In this document: piece by piece, positions 37,107-47,450 of the stretch
Numbering within the stretch: position 1 is the stretch's first letter
Layout: every line of letters starts with the position of its first letter
Origin: Alphaproteobacteria bacterium US3C007
GTDB lineage: Bacteria; Pseudomonadota; Alphaproteobacteria; Rhodobacterales; Rhodobacteraceae
DNA: 64,000 bases
Direction of reading: 5' to 3'
Assembly: GCA_034423775.1 (NCBI GenBank)
Contig: CP139918.1
Location: forward strand, 62,001 to 126,000
The notes under the pieces: generated by a model
What the model was told of the DNA's origin: nothing
The model's database searches: none
The model's input: the letters and a program-made list of their open reading frames with translations, nothing else
Made by a program: the position numbers and the translations under genes

Positions 37107-38239
37107 TAGTTTTTCTCCTGACGCAATTGGTTCAATGGCAGATAGGGCACCACGCCCTGACCGCCCGTTTGATCATCGATGATCACCTTCTCAAGCCCAC
37201 CTAATACCTCTTCCATGGTTTCCAGATACAGCCGTTTGCGGGTTACCTCGGGGGCTTTGCTATATTCTTCCAAAACCGCACTAAAGCGGCTGGCTTCACC
37301 CGTCGCCTCATTCACCACGCGCGCACGGTACCCTTCGGCTTCTTCAAAGACCTGCGCAGATTCACCACGGGCTTGCGCCAAGACGCGGTTCGCATAAGCA
37401 TCCGCTTGCTTTTCCAGACGGTCGCGCTCTTGCTCGGCGGCTTGCACCGCGCGGAACGCATCAATCACCTGTTCGGGCGGGTCTGCCCGATCAAAGTTCA
37501 CCCGCACCAAGCTGACGCCGCTACCGTAACTGTCGAGCGTTTCTTGAATGAGGGTTTCAAGATTTGCAGCGATCAAACCCCGGTCACGATTCAGGATCGG
37601 GGCCAATTCAGATTGGGCAATAATTTCGCGCATCGCAGATTCAGACACGGCGCGAATCGTCATTTGTGGATCGCGCAAGTTAAACAAATATTTTGCGGGA
37701 TCGCTAATATTCCAGACCACCTCAAAATCAATATCCACGATATTCTCATCGCGCGTCAGCATCAAACCCGCGTCACTGCCGCGGCCACCCACGCCAATGC
37801 TTTCATTTTGTTCTCGGGTTACCGGCAACACTTCACGGGTGACTAGTGGCCAAGGGGCAAAGTTCAAACCCGGATTGCCAATAGAGGAAAACTTGCCAAG
37901 GAATAACTCAACCGACTTTTCTTCCGGCTTCACAGTGTAAAAACTGGAAAAACTCCAAAACGCCACCAATAAAGCCGCGATCAATAAATAGCCGCTGCGG
38001 CCCATGCCGGGGCCGGATTGCTGCGAAGATCCGTTGGATCCTCCGCCCGAACCGCCGCCCAATAAAACCTTTAGCTGCTCTTGGCCTTTGCGCAGCATAT
38101 CATCCAATTCCGGCGGCATTTGCGGGCCATCATTGCGCGGACGACGATCGTCGCCGCCGTTGCCATTGGGACGGTTGCGATCATCATTTTCACCGCCGCC
38201 GCCGCCGCGGCCCCATGGGCCACCTGAGTTTCCAGTCAT
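37106..38239 (-). CDS. hflK: HflK, FtsH-protease modulator subunit
   Basis: A 377-residue SPFH protein. A Gly/Asn-rich cytoplasmic N-terminus (about 1-70, GNSGGPWGRGGGGGENDDRN) is followed by a membrane segment (SGYLLIAALLVAFWSFSSFY), the SPFH domain with VKPEEKSVELFLGKF, and a coiled coil with AQARGESAQVFEEAEGYRA. It forms the HflKC complex that limits FtsH proteolysis at the inner membrane. First gene of the hflK-hflC-DUF2065 block; AGGGA upstream of the ATG. Confidence 0.96.
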   Translation of the reverse strand: MTGNSGGPWGRGGGGGENDDRNRPNGNGGDDRRPRNDGPQMPPELDDMLRKGQEQLKVLLGGGSGGGSNGSSQQSGPGMGRSGYLLIAALLVAFWSFSSFYTVKPEEKSVELFLGKFSSIGNPGLNFAPWPLVTREVLPVTREQNESIGVGGRGSDAGLMLTRDENIVDIDFEVVWNISDPAKYLFNLRDPQMTIRAVSESAMREIIAQSELAPILNRDRGLIAANLETLIQETLDSYGSGVSLVRVNFDRADPPEQVIDAFRAVQAAEQERDRLEKQADAYANRVLAQARGESAQVFEEAEGYRARVVNEATGEASRFSAVLEEYSKAPEVTRKRLYLETMEEVLGGLEKVIIDDQTGGQGVVPYLPLNQLRQEKN

Positions 38240-38315
38240 TAAATTCGTTCCCTTATTTGACCTTGCATATTTGTGAATTTCCCCATCTCTTTACATGGGC
38301 GTATTTTTTTCAATT

Positions 38316-39674
38316 TCAACCGCTGCGTGATGGATGGCGCATCGTAACCAGTTCTTCGGCCAATGTCGGATGAACCGCCACGGTTTGATCAAAATCAGCT
38401 TTCGTCGCCCCCATTTTGATCGCAATCGCTACCATTTGAATCATTTCACCGGCCCCGGGGGCGATGATATGACAGCCTAAAACCTTTTGGGAAGCTTGAT
38501 CGACAACCAATTTCATAAAGGTTTTTTCGTCTTGTTGCGCAAAGCCTTGGCGCATCGGCTTGAACTGCGTGGTGTAAATATCAACCGGGCCTTTGGCACG
38601 GGCCTCTGCCTCGCTCTGCCCGATCGTGCCCAATTCTGGCTGGGTGAACACGGCTGTAGCGATCAAATCATGATCAACCGCCACCGGCTGGCCTTGGAAC
38701 ACAGTGGACGTGAACGCCATAGCTTCGCGGATTGCCACAGGCGTAAGGTTCACCCGATCGGTCACATCGCCAATCGCATAGATCGAGGGCACTGAGCTTT
38801 GCGAATAGGCATCTACCTCGATCGCGCCATTCGGCTTTTGCCTTACCCCCAGCGTTTCCAAGCCCAAAGCCTCACTATTGGCGCGCCGACCAGTTGCAAA
38901 CATCACTTGGTCAAACGTGGCTGTTTCGCCATTGCTATCGGCAACCAAAAGGCCCTGCTCAGTTTTTTCGATCGATGCAACATTCCTGTTGAGGCGCAGA
39001 TTAACTCCGCGCAGCAATATTTGCGCGGCCAAATGGTTGCGGACCTCGTCATCAAAGCCGCGTAAAATTTGGTCTCCGCGGTAAAACTGCGTGGTTGCAA
39101 CGCCAAGCCCATTCATAATCCCTGCAAACTCGCAGGCGATATATCCACCGCCCACGATCAAAATGCTTTTGGGTAGGCTCTTTAATAAAAACATTTCATT
39201 TGAACTGATCGCATGCTCGATCCCGGGGATATCCGGCAAAACAGGGTTTCCGCCAGTGGCCACCAATATATGCTCTGCCGTTACGCGCGTGCCATCTGCC
39301 AGTTCAACGCAATGCGGATCAACGATCCGGGCACGGGCGTCAAAACTTGTAACGCCGGACTCGCTGAGTAAGCGCCGGTACACCCCCTCTAGCCGATCAA
39401 GCTCGGCATGCAAATTGCCGCGCAATTGCGGCCATTCAAACCGGGCGTTATCGATCTGCCAACCATATGCTTTTGCTTGGCTGGGTATCTGGCTATACTC
39501 GCTGGCATAAACCATCAGCTTTTTCGGCACGCAGCCCCGAATTACGCAGGTGCCGCCATAACGATCTTCCTCGGCAAGGCCGACTTTCAACCCCAACTCA
39601 CCAGCCGCAACGCGCGCCGCGCGCACGCCGCCCGATCCACCGCCAATAACAAACAAATTGAAATCAAACCGCAT
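38316..39674 (-). CDS. gor: glutathione-disulfide reductase
   Basis: A 452-residue flavoprotein disulfide reductase. It has the FAD motif FVIGGGSGGVRAAR, the redox disulfide GGTCVIRGCVPKK, the NADPH-binding motif ILIVGGGYIACEFA, YAIGDVTDRVNLTPVA, and the C-terminal catalytic VAVHPTLAEELV at the dimer interface. Arginines after the second GxGxxG, as in FYRGDQILRGFD, suit NADPH. The ATG at 39674 (GGGGCGG upstream) is preferred over GTG 39680, which directly abuts the rpiA stop. The two genes are translationally coupled. Confidence 0.94.
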   Translation of the reverse strand: MRFDFNLFVIGGGSGGVRAARVAAGELGLKVGLAEEDRYGGTCVIRGCVPKKLMVYASEYSQIPSQAKAYGWQIDNARFEWPQLRGNLHAELDRLEGVYRRLLSESGVTSFDARARIVDPHCVELADGTRVTAEHILVATGGNPVLPDIPGIEHAISSNEMFLLKSLPKSILIVGGGYIACEFAGIMNGLGVATTQFYRGDQILRGFDDEVRNHLAAQILLRGVNLRLNRNVASIEKTEQGLLVADSNGETATFDQVMFATGRRANSEALGLETLGVRQKPNGAIEVDAYSQSSVPSIYAIGDVTDRVNLTPVAIREAMAFTSTVFQGQPVAVDHDLIATAVFTQPELGTIGQSEAEARAKGPVDIYTTQFKPMRQGFAQQDEKTFMKLVVDQASQKVLGCHIIAPGAGEMIQMVAIAIKMGATKADFDQTVAVHPTLAEELVTMRHPSRSG

Positions 39675-39676
39675 CT

Positions 39677-40462
39677 TCACCGCCCCATTTCGGCCAAGCG
39701 CGCGGCTTGATTTAGATCGATCTGGCCAGCCTCTTCGGTGCCTGTAGCAACATCAGTATATGATACCCGCCCATCCGAATGGCCGATCACCAATGCGCTG
39801 CAGATATCAATGAATAATCCATTTTCAACCACCCCCGGCACTTGGTTCAACGCCTGCGCTAAGGCTGCGGGATTAGAAATAGTCTGAAGTTCAATATCCA
39901 GAATATGGTTGCCCTCATCAGTAACAAAAAGGCCCGCTTGGCCCGGCCTGAATTTGCTAACAGGATTTGCGAACCCCAAATCTTTCAGGACCTCTTTGAT
40001 CAAAGTTTCGCTTGCGCTTTTGCCAAAGCCGATCACTTCCACGGGCAATGCAAACTTACCCAGCTGCGCCACTTGCTTTTCAGAATCAGCGATCACCACC
40101 ATTCGATCGCTGGCTTTGGCAACAATTTTTTCTTGCAACAGCGCGCCGCCACCGCCCTTTATCAAAGAGAACTGCGCATCAACCTCATCGGCCCCATCAA
40201 TCGTTAAATCAAGCCAACCGGCTGCATCGAGCGTGGTTAATGGAATTCCAAGCGCACCGGCCAGTGCCGCGGTTTGCGTGGATGTTGGCACGGCTTGAAA
40301 GCGCAAACCTTCCTCGTGTTGACGCGCGGCCAGGGCGCGGACCAACCACGCCGCGGTGCTGCCGGTGCCCAAGCCAACCTTCATACCCGTTTCAACCAAT
40401 TCAGACGCCCGCTTTGCAGCAGCGAATTTCGCCGCATCTGCAGCAGCCAGCGGTTGGTTCAT
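39677..40462 (-). CDS. rpiA: ribose-5-phosphate isomerase A
   Basis: A 261-residue enzyme interconverting ribose-5-phosphate and ribulose-5-phosphate. Motifs are GLGTGSTAAWLVRALA (phosphate loop), DGADEVDAQFSLIKGGGGAL (catalytic Asp) and EKIVAKASDRMVVIADSEK with the conserved Lys. The C-terminal 35 residues after NGLFIDICSALVIG extend somewhat beyond the usual end. GGGAG upstream of the ATG. It overlaps the start region of gor by three bases. Confidence 0.96.
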   Translation of the reverse strand: MNQPLAAADAAKFAAAKRASELVETGMKVGLGTGSTAAWLVRALAARQHEEGLRFQAVPTSTQTAALAGALGIPLTTLDAAGWLDLTIDGADEVDAQFSLIKGGGGALLQEKIVAKASDRMVVIADSEKQVAQLGKFALPVEVIGFGKSASETLIKEVLKDLGFANPVSKFRPGQAGLFVTDEGNHILDIELQTISNPAALAQALNQVPGVVENGLFIDICSALVIGHSDGRVSYTDVATGTEEAGQIDLNQAARLAEMGR

Positions 40463-40727
40463 AACGCGATCTCCCTTTTAAACCTGCGCCACCCATAAAG
40501 CACTCTTGCTCGATGTGCGAGGGGGCTTTTGCGATAATCCAATCGGCTTTGGGCTGCTTTTTATCCTATCAGCGGCGAATTTCTTATCGAAAGGTCGTTT
40601 TTCTGTCTAAATCCAAACAGATGCACAGTTAGAGAGGCGCATTGGCCCCAAACTTTGAAACGCGATACTGTTTTGATATAGAAACATCATCCGTTTACAG
40701 GACCTCAGTTTAAAAGGATGAATGATC

Positions 40728-42101
40728 ATGTTTCTCTCTGTTTTTGATCTGTTCAAAGTTGGGATTGGCCCGTCTTCATCACATACGATGGGCCCGATGC
40801 GTGCCGCTGAGCGGTTTTTGGCCATGATGCGTCAATCGCCCTTTGAATTTGGCGGGATCAAACTGCGCCTTCATGGATCCTTGGCCTTTACTGGCATTGG
40901 ACATGCCACAGATCGGGCCTCTATTCTTGGATTGGCGGGTTTCACCCCGGCCACTTATAAAGCCGAGGAAGCCGAAAGCGTTTTGGCACGAATTGCCTCT
41001 ACCGGGGAAATTACACCGCCAGATTTACCTAGCCTCAAGTTTAACAAGAAAGAAGATTTGGTGTTTGATTACGGACCAAATCTGCCCGGGCATGCCAATG
41101 GAATGGTTGTGATGGCCACTGATGCGCAGGGGGATGTCGTTTTGCAAGAAACCTATTATTCGATCGGCGGCGGGTTTGTATTGACCGCAGCGGAACTGGC
41201 GCAAGGCAAAGATGTGGATACCGGCCCCGCGGTGCCCTATCCGTTTCACTCTGCCAAAGAAATGTTGGAGATGTCGCGCACATCGGGGCGCAGCATCGCA
41301 GAAATGAAGCGGGCCAATGAATTAACCCGCATTACACCAACGCAGCTCAAAGCCAACGTCGCACAGATTTGGGGCGTGATGTCAGATTGCATTGATCGCG
41401 GCCTTGCAAGTGAGGGGATTTTGCCTGGCGGCTTAAAAGTGCGCCGCCGTGCCAAAGGTGTGGTGGATCAGCTGCGGGCAGAGCGCGGGTTAAACCTTGC
41501 GCCTCCGCATACGATCAACGATTGGATGAGCGTATACGCGATGGCCGTTAACGAAGAAAACGCAGCCGGAGGGCAAGTGGTCACGGCCCCGACCAATGGG
41601 GCGGCCGGCGTTGTGCCCGCGGTGATCCGCTATTATCTGGATCATGTGCCGGGTGCGCATAGCGCTAAAATTGAAGTTTTTCTGCTGACGGCGGCCGCGA
41701 TTGGCGGGTTGGTCAAATATAATGCCTCAATCAGCGGCGCCGAAGCCGGATGTCAGGCAGAAGTGGGAAGCGCCAGCGCAATGGCCGCGGCTGGTCTTTG
41801 CGCCGCGCTTGGAGGAAGCTCAGAGCAAATCGAGAATGCCGCTGAAATTGCCTTAGAGCATCATCTGGGAATGACCTGCGATCCGGTTGCAGGTCTGGTG
41901 CAAGTGCCCTGTATCGAACGCAATGGCCTCGGTGCGATTAAAGCCGTCTCCGCCGCCAGTTTGGCGTTGCGCGGCGATGGTCAACATCTGATTCCGTTAG
42001 ATGCCTGTATTGAAACGATGCGGCAAACCGGCGAGGATATGAATGCCAAATATAAAGAAACCTCGCTGGGCGGCTTGGCGGTAAATGTTCCCAATTGTTA
42101 A
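40728..42101 (+). CDS. sdaA: L-serine ammonia-lyase, iron-sulfur type
   Basis: A 457-residue single-chain L-serine dehydratase forming pyruvate and ammonia. The start [20 protein letters not shown] is the family hallmark. The C-terminal alpha domain has the [4Fe-4S] Cys in [13 protein letters not shown] and [24 protein letters not shown] precedes three possible starts (40718 is out of frame, 40722, 40728); 40728 fits the family N-terminus. The 265-base gap to divergent rpiA holds no gene. The enzyme is normally oxygen-sensitive. Confidence 0.95.
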   Translation: MFLSVFDLFKVGIGPSSSHTMGPMRAAERFLAMMRQSPFEFGGIKLRLHGSLAFTGIGHATDRASILGLAGFTPATYKAEEAESVLARIASTGEITPPDLPSLKFNKKEDLVFDYGPNLPGHANGMVVMATDAQGDVVLQETYYSIGGGFVLTAAELAQGKDVDTGPAVPYPFHSAKEMLEMSRTSGRSIAEMKRANELTRITPTQLKANVAQIWGVMSDCIDRGLASEGILPGGLKVRRRAKGVVDQLRAERGLNLAPPHTINDWMSVYAMAVNEENAAGGQVVTAPTNGAAGVVPAVIRYYLDHVPGAHSAKIEVFLLTAAAIGGLVKYNASISGAEAGCQAEVGSASAMAAAGLCAALGGSSEQIENAAEIALEHHLGMTCDPVAGLVQVPCIERNGLGAIKAVSAASLALRGDGQHLIPLDACIETMRQTGEDMNAKYKETSLGGLAVNVPNC

Positions 42102-42160
42102 AACCCTGCGGATCACCCATGCCTTTTAAAGGTAAATCTGCAGCAGCCTAAGGAAGACCA

Positions 42161-43093
42161 ATGTCTGTATCGACGAACGCCCCTACGGCACTAAGCACCG
42201 ATCGGGTTGTTCTGGGCATCGCCATGATGCTTGGATTTTGCGCCTGCGCGCCTCTGTTGGATGTGGCCGCAAAACTGGCGGCAGATAAAATTCCAGTGGC
42301 ACAGATTACCACTGCGCGCTTTGCGGTACAGAGCGTTATTATGTTTCCGGTGGCGTTGCTTTTAGGCTTTTCTTTTCGAGTGCCGCGGGCTTTGATGGTG
42401 CCGTTGATTGCCCGTGCGGTATTTTTAATTGCCTCAACCTATTGTTTCGTTGCGGCGATTGCGGTGATGCCGATCGCCGATGCATTAGCGATCGTTTTTG
42501 TCGAGCCGTTTATTCTTTTACTCTTGGGGCGGTTTTTCTTTTCCGAACCCGTTGGTTCGCGCAGATTAACCGCTAGCCTTGTGGGGTTTTGCGGAGTGAT
42601 TTTGGTAATACAGCCCAGTTTTTCTGCCTTTGGAGCCGTGGCTTTCTTTCCTTTGGCAACCGCTCTGACCTTTGCGCTTTACATGTTGGTGACGCGCAGC
42701 TTATCGCAAAACCTTCACCCAATTCCCTTACAATTTCACACCGCCTTGACGGGAACGATCTTATGTTTGCCATTCTTGATCTGGGGATCTGCAACAGAAT
42801 CACCCCTTTTCGCACCGGTAATGCCAGTCGGAATTTATTGGCTTTGGTTATTCGCTGTGGGCGCCTTTGCCTCTATTTCACACCTGCTGATCAGCTATGC
42901 ATTGAAGTTTGCACCCTCAACCACTTTGGCGCCCCTGCACTATCTTGAAATCGTGAGCGCCTTGTTCTTTGGGTATTTGATTTTTAACGATATTCCCAAC
43001 CAGACGGCCATCATCGGTACAAGCATTATTATCGGCTCTGGGCTTTACGTATTTTACCGTGAGCGGAAGCTTGAAAAATTAAAACAACTTTAG
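42161..43093 (+). CDS. EamA-type DMT-superfamily transporter (tandem copy 1)
   Basis: A 310-residue membrane protein with about ten hydrophobic segments. First EamA repeat: CACAPLLDVAAKLAADKIPV to EPFILLLLGRFFFSEPVGSR; second repeat: FFPLATALTFALYMLVTRSL to LHYLEIVSALFFGYLIFND. It resembles the next gene throughout, so the pair is probably an old tandem duplication. AAGGAAG lies upstream of the ATG. Substrate unknown; roles in riboflavin or metabolite export are known for some relatives. Confidence 0.87.
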   Translation: MSVSTNAPTALSTDRVVLGIAMMLGFCACAPLLDVAAKLAADKIPVAQITTARFAVQSVIMFPVALLLGFSFRVPRALMVPLIARAVFLIASTYCFVAAIAVMPIADALAIVFVEPFILLLLGRFFFSEPVGSRRLTASLVGFCGVILVIQPSFSAFGAVAFFPLATALTFALYMLVTRSLSQNLHPIPLQFHTALTGTILCLPFLIWGSATESPLFAPVMPVGIYWLWLFAVGAFASISHLLISYALKFAPSTTLAPLHYLEIVSALFFGYLIFNDIPNQTAIIGTSIIIGSGLYVFYRERKLEKLKQL

Positions 43094-43129
43094 ATTGCAA
43101 TTGATCTCGCTTCAACCTATAGTAGAAGT

Positions 43130-44068
43130 ATGGAACAAAATCGCACCCTTTTCGGTATCGGCTTTATGCTGCTTTTCTGTACACTGGCCCCTCTCGGCGA
43201 CGCCTTAGCCAAAATCCTTGGCCAAACCGTCGCCCTGGGACCGCTCATTTTCATTCGCTTCGCCATACAAGTGATCATCTTGGCGCCAATGGCTTTGGCC
43301 ATCGGGGGCAGCTGGCATTTTTCTGGAAAGTTTTTAACCCTCTCGGCAATCCGCACAGTGCTACAAATCACAGGGATCGCAATAATGGTGGTGGCCCTTC
43401 AGTATTTACCACTTGCCGATGCCGTTGCCATTGTTTTCATCCTGCCATTGCTGGTGATCTTGCTCGGATGGGCCGTGTTGAAAGAAGACGTCAGCAAAGA
43501 ACGTTTGCTGGCTTGTGTGGTGGGGTTCGTTGGCACGTTGATGGTTATCCAACCGTCATTTCAAGAGGTAGGTTTCTATGCAGTTCTACCGCTTCTGGTG
43601 GCGTTTATTTTCGCAATTTTCATGTTGATAACGCGTTTCATCACCCAAGAAAATGATGTGATTAAAGTTCAAACCGTGAACGGTGTTATGGCGGTGGTTC
43701 TGATCGCCCCTGCGCTGCTGATCTTCAAAGACGGCTCTGTGCCCCTGTTTGATTTTTCCACCATCAGCTCGGATAAAATCATTTTGTTGATCAGCTTTGG
43801 CTCTGTGGGAACCTTTGCCTTGCTCAGCATGACCTGGTCTCTCAGCTATCTGCCCTCGGCGACTACGGCGCCGCTGCAATATCTGGAAATCCCGATTGTC
43901 ACCTTATTTGGCTGGCTGCTGTTTTCAGAACTTCCGAACCCACTCGCATCAGCGGGCATTGTGATAACGATGGCCTCTGGCCTATACGTTATGTTCCAAG
44001 AGCAGGCCAAGACGGCGCAGCGCCCAGCGCAGCAGCGACCTGCGCAAGATGTAATCGCGGCAGAATAA
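43130..44068 (+). CDS. EamA-type DMT-superfamily transporter (tandem copy 2)
   Basis: A 312-residue membrane protein with about ten segments, paralogous to the gene just upstream. Shared positions include CTLAPLGDALAKILGQTVAL, LPLADAVAIVFILPLLVILL, VGTLMVIQPSF and LQYLEIPIVTLFGWLLFSELP. After the last helix it has a Gln/Pro-rich tail (KTAQRPAQQRPAQ) encoded in the 80 bases that overlap the convergent thiN gene. Start ATG has only a weak ribosome site. Substrate unknown. Confidence 0.87.
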   Translation: MEQNRTLFGIGFMLLFCTLAPLGDALAKILGQTVALGPLIFIRFAIQVIILAPMALAIGGSWHFSGKFLTLSAIRTVLQITGIAIMVVALQYLPLADAVAIVFILPLLVILLGWAVLKEDVSKERLLACVVGFVGTLMVIQPSFQEVGFYAVLPLLVAFIFAIFMLITRFITQENDVIKVQTVNGVMAVVLIAPALLIFKDGSVPLFDFSTISSDKIILLISFGSVGTFALLSMTWSLSYLPSATTAPLQYLEIPIVTLFGWLLFSELPNPLASAGIVITMASGLYVMFQEQAKTAQRPAQQRPAQDVIAAE

Positions 44069-44672
44069 CCAACATTTTGGCATTCTCTGGCTGAAGCCGA
44101 AGCGCACCACTCACCTTATTTGACGTTCCGATTTGACCATCGGGTTGGAATGTTAGGTCGCGCGTCGGCCAATATAGGCCCTCTGATAAGATTTTGACCG
44201 GTGCCATTGGATATAAAGACAGCCGCGTTTCAAATGGTAAATCCAGCGAAAGCCGCGGCGGTGCCAAAAATACGATATCCTCCGACCCCAAAAGAATGCA
44301 TTTGCGGTGGGGATAGCGCACCAAGACAGTTTGCGCTGCCAAAGCGTGATCAAAGCGTCCGCCTAAAAAGCCGACCCCAAAGATCAACGGGGCGGCAAGG
44401 CGCGCCAGCGCTTTTTCAAAATCGGTGCTGTCTTGTTCAGCTATTGGAAAAAACAGGTTGCGCTCCCACATCTGCTGGTTTTCCAAAGCAACAGAATCCA
44501 TATCTCCAACCACCGCGAGCGGGTCAACGCCAAGGGCGCGCAAATGGTTCACACCCCCATCTGCAGCAAGCGCTTTGGGAGCAAAGTTAAGCGCAAATCG
44601 TAGTAAATCCGCATCAAGCGGCGCTGCACCAACCAGCGTGACCGGATGCGGGTAAGAAAACTGCAGCTCCAT
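43989..44672 (-). CDS. thiN: thiamine pyrophosphokinase
   Basis: A 227-residue thiamine diphosphokinase that makes ThDP from thiamine and ATP. Motifs are LAADGGVNHLRALGVDP, VVGDMDSV with the Mg/ATP Asp residues, and GFLGGRFDHALAAQ. The C-terminal beta-sandwich includes WPTRDLTFQ and SNKVSGALRLQ. The ATG at 44672 has AAAGG nine bases upstream. Its last 80 bases overlap the convergent DMT gene, which is unusually long for this window. Confidence 0.9.
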   Translation of the reverse strand: MELQFSYPHPVTLVGAAPLDADLLRFALNFAPKALAADGGVNHLRALGVDPLAVVGDMDSVALENQQMWERNLFFPIAEQDSTDFEKALARLAAPLIFGVGFLGGRFDHALAAQTVLVRYPHRKCILLGSEDIVFLAPPRLSLDLPFETRLSLYPMAPVKILSEGLYWPTRDLTFQPDGQIGTSNKVSGALRLQPENAKMLVILPRLHLAQVAAALGAAPSWPALGT

Positions 44673-44808
44673 CTGGATCATCCTTTTTCAGATCATCTTT
44701 AAACAACAATCACCAGCGTAAGTTCATGCCCCCAGCAATGCTGCTTAGACTTGCTTCACCAGGGTCACAACATCCGGCAGTGCTGCCAAATCGCCGTTTA
44801 AAGCCGCG

Positions 44809-45036
44809 CTATAGCGCATCATCCTGATCGGGATCAGCTTGTCCGATACCGCGAAATATAAACCGCAATGGAAACGCCCAAACCACCCCAAGCACAACAT
44901 AGACGAGCAGCTCAACAAAGATTGAGGGGCGCTCAAAGACGCCAACCAGATTAACCGCTGCCACCACGTAGAGCGGCAATCCAATCACCAACACAAACAA
45001 TGACCAGCGCCGCCGGGCTTTATAACTTAACGCCAA
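44809..45036 (-). CDS. DUF2842 small membrane protein
   Basis: A 75-residue protein starting MALSYKARRRWSLFVLVIG, with two membrane helices (LFVLVIGLPLYVVAAVNLV and VELLVYVVLGVVWAFPLRFI) and an acidic tail (GQADPDQDDAL). It matches DUF2842, an uncharacterised alphaproteobacterial family. It sits downstream of purA by 34 bases on the same strand. Another ORF at 44745-44984 is a shadow in a different frame. Confidence 0.88.
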   Translation of the reverse strand: MALSYKARRRWSLFVLVIGLPLYVVAAVNLVGVFERPSIFVELLVYVVLGVVWAFPLRFIFRGIGQADPDQDDAL

Positions 45037-45070
45037 AGCCTATCTCCCTGTTAGCCGAACCTAAACCGTT

Positions 45071-46363
45071 TTAATCCGCGAAAGGATCTGTCACCAAAAT
45101 GGTGTCATCCCGTTCGGGTGAAGTTGAAACTAGCGCAACAGGACAGGCTATCAACTCTTCCACGCGGCGCACGTATTTAATTGTATTGGCGGGCAAATCT
45201 GCCCAGCTGCGCGCGCCTTCGGTGCTTTCGCTCCAACCCGCCATTTCCTCATAGATTGGAACGCAGCGGGCCTGTTCATCCGCGGCTGTCGGCAAATAAT
45301 CCAATTGGGTGCCGTCAAGCGTATAGCCTGTGCAGATTTTCAACGTCTCAAACCCGTCCAAAACATCCAACTTTGTAAAGGCGATGCCGCTCACGCCAGA
45401 TGTGGCGCAAGTTTGACGCACGAGAGCCGCGTCAAACCAGCCACAGCGGCGCTTACGCCCTGTAACAACGCCAAATTCATGGCCCCGCTCTCCCAACCGC
45501 TGCCCATCCGCATCGTCAAGCTCGGTGGGAAATGGCCCTTCGCCCACGCGGGTTGTATAGGCTTTGACGATGCCCAGAACAAAATCAATGGATCCCGGCC
45601 CAACGCCAGATCCTGTCGCCGCTTGACCCGCGATGACATTTGATGAGGTTACAAAGGGGTAGGTTCCAAAATCAATATCGAGCAAACTGCCCTGCGCGCC
45701 TTCAAACAGAATACGATTCCCTGCTTTGCGCTTTTCTGCCAAAACCTTCCAAACGGGCGCAGCGAATTTCAGCACGCTTGGCGCAATCTCATGCAGCGCG
45801 GCCAATAAGGCTGTGCGGTCAACTGCGGGCAGCCCCATACCACGGCGCAATGTATCGTGATGCTGCAACATGCGATCGACGCGGGTTTCAAGCGTGGCCG
45901 GATCGGCCAGATCCGCAACGCGTATCGCGCGCCGTCCAACTTTATCCTCATAGGCGGGGCCTATACCTCGGCCCGTTGTCCCAATTTTAGCCACGTTGTT
46001 TTGTGCTTCGCGGGCCCGGTCCAATTCTCCGTGAACGGGCAGAATCAAAGGGGTATTTTCCGCCACCATCAAGTTTTCAGGGTTGATCTCGACCCCTTGG
46101 CCCGACAATTTGGCAATTTCCTCGCGCAAATGCCAGGGATCCAACACCACGCCATTGCCGATCACCGATAATTTTCCGCCTCGAACGATGCCGGAGGGCA
46201 AAAGCGAAAGCTTATACACTTGGCCTTCAATCACCAGCGTATGCCCGGCATTATGACCGCCTTGGAACCGAACGATCACATCGGCGCGTTCGCTCAGCCA
46301 ATCGACTATTTTGCCTTTTCCTTCATCGCCCCACTGAGCGCCGACCACAACGACGTTTGCCAT
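45071..46363 (-). CDS. purA: adenylosuccinate synthetase
   Basis: A 430-residue GTP-dependent ligase joining IMP and aspartate on the way to AMP. It starts [21 protein letters not shown], the GTP-binding and catalytic Asp loop. Then come [49 protein letters not shown] and [13 protein letters not shown], all family signatures. Full length. It lies downstream of the nitrile hydratase genes on the same strand with an 83-base gap. Confidence 0.97.
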   Translation of the reverse strand: MANVVVVGAQWGDEGKGKIVDWLSERADVIVRFQGGHNAGHTLVIEGQVYKLSLLPSGIVRGGKLSVIGNGVVLDPWHLREEIAKLSGQGVEINPENLMVAENTPLILPVHGELDRAREAQNNVAKIGTTGRGIGPAYEDKVGRRAIRVADLADPATLETRVDRMLQHHDTLRRGMGLPAVDRTALLAALHEIAPSVLKFAAPVWKVLAEKRKAGNRILFEGAQGSLLDIDFGTYPFVTSSNVIAGQAATGSGVGPGSIDFVLGIVKAYTTRVGEGPFPTELDDADGQRLGERGHEFGVVTGRKRRCGWFDAALVRQTCATSGVSGIAFTKLDVLDGFETLKICTGYTLDGTQLDYLPTAADEQARCVPIYEEMAGWSESTEGARSWADLPANTIKYVRRVEELIACPVALVSTSPERDDTILVTDPFAD

Positions 46364-46446
46364 AAAGGACCTTTCAAAATAAGTTAAAACCCGCGCCGGT
46401 ATAACGAGGCTTTGCCCAAGAGTGAACCTCGAATTTTGTTAAGAGA

Positions 46447-46773
46447 TTATTTTCGATCGGGCAAGCGCACCGGCGCCCCATGCGGAGTTGCCAAATAGGC
46501 GTTTTGCCATGCGTTTTTCACGCTCGCAAGCTGGTCTATGCTGGCCATATCCAACCGCTGCAAAACGGCTTCGAGGGTTTCCAACCAAACCAAAAAATAA
46601 TCTTCGCCGCCGTTTAACTGCTTTTCCAAACCGCGTCGCGCCAGTCCTGTCCCGAACCAACCCGTCCACTCGCTCCAAGAGAAATGCCCCTGTTCATTCA
46701 AACAAACGGTCACGGCAAAAAGGTCCGCTTGCCATGGTTGATCAAAGACGGGTGCGCTTAAATCAGCCCTCAT
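46447..46773 (-). CDS. nitrile hydratase accessory (activator) protein
   Basis: A 108-residue protein similar to the small activators (P14K-type) that deliver cobalt to nitrile hydratase alpha by subunit exchange; they resemble the N-terminus of the beta subunit. FDQPWQADLFAVTVCLNEQG and WSEWTGWFG are the family marks, matching the [15 protein letters not shown] segment of the beta chain here. The ATG at 46773 overlaps the nthB stop by four bases, so I reject the longer ORF start at 46797. Confidence 0.87.
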   Translation of the reverse strand: MRADLSAPVFDQPWQADLFAVTVCLNEQGHFSWSEWTGWFGTGLARRGLEKQLNGGEDYFLVWLETLEAVLQRLDMASIDQLASVKNAWQNAYLATPHGAPVRLPDRK

Positions 46774-47450
46774 AGCGGTTCCAAATAACTGTGCCACAAA
46801 TCCAGCATCACCTGATCCTGATCACTCTCAGCATCTTCCCACAGATCATTCGCAGCAAAGCTAAGCGTATATAGTGGCTCCGGCGCTTCACCCGCGCGAT
46901 GGGCGTTGCTATCGGGAAAAACATGGTTGCCATGAAGCGTGATGATGGTGCCCACCTGCCCCATAACATAGGCGGGAAGACGCGAATGCCCACCCGCAAC
47001 AGCAAGGTTGCCACTTCTGCGCACGCGCAGCTTTTGCCCAAGCTCAAAGGCAATACCGTTTCCGGCCTCTTCGCGCAATGTAGGGCCGCCGCTGGACAAG
47101 ACAGCCGCCACTTTCGCAGCCGGCAAACGCCGCTGTTGCAGCTCTGGCGCGGCCGGTTGCGCGGATAGAGAACTCAGCTCTTCCGGGGTGACAATCAATT
47201 TTGCCACCAGCAAATCTGTCAAGCCTGCGAGCCATTTTTCATAATAGGAAAACCGCATGTAATCGCGCGGCTCTAAGCATTCGCGGGCGTGGCGTGATTC
47301 ATCCAGCGACCATCGTCCAAGGCTTCCCGCGGCGAGCGTCAGCGCCAACGCATGGGCCTGCCACTTTTCTTTAAAGACCGGCTCGGGATCCGCGTCTCTG
47401 CGAACGGGGCCATCACCAAACCGCCCGCCCATATCGTGCACGCGGCTCAT
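46770..47450 (-). CDS. nthB: nitrile hydratase beta subunit
   Basis: A 226-residue beta chain of nitrile hydratase, which hydrates nitriles to amides. The start [15 protein letters not shown] and the C-terminal SH3-like part ([52 protein letters not shown]) are typical. ATGA overlaps on both sides show tight co-translation with nthA and the activator. No amidase gene is adjacent, so the amide product must be handled by an enzyme coded elsewhere. Confidence 0.93.
   Translation of the reverse strand: MSRVHDMGGRFGDGPVRRDADPEPVFKEKWQAHALALTLAAGSLGRWSLDESRHARECLEPRDYMRFSYYEKWLAGLTDLLVAKLIVTPEELSSLSAQPAAPELQQRRLPAAKVAAVLSSGGPTLREEAGNGIAFELGQKLRVRRSGNLAVAGGHSRLPAYVMGQVGTIITLHGNHVFPDSNAHRAGEAPEPLYTLSFAANDLWEDAESDQDQVMLDLWHSYLEPL

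Noticed and set aside
44745..44984. 79-codon minus-strand ORF overlapping DUF2842
   Set aside because: It is an alternative frame of the DUF2842 gene, which has a clear family match.
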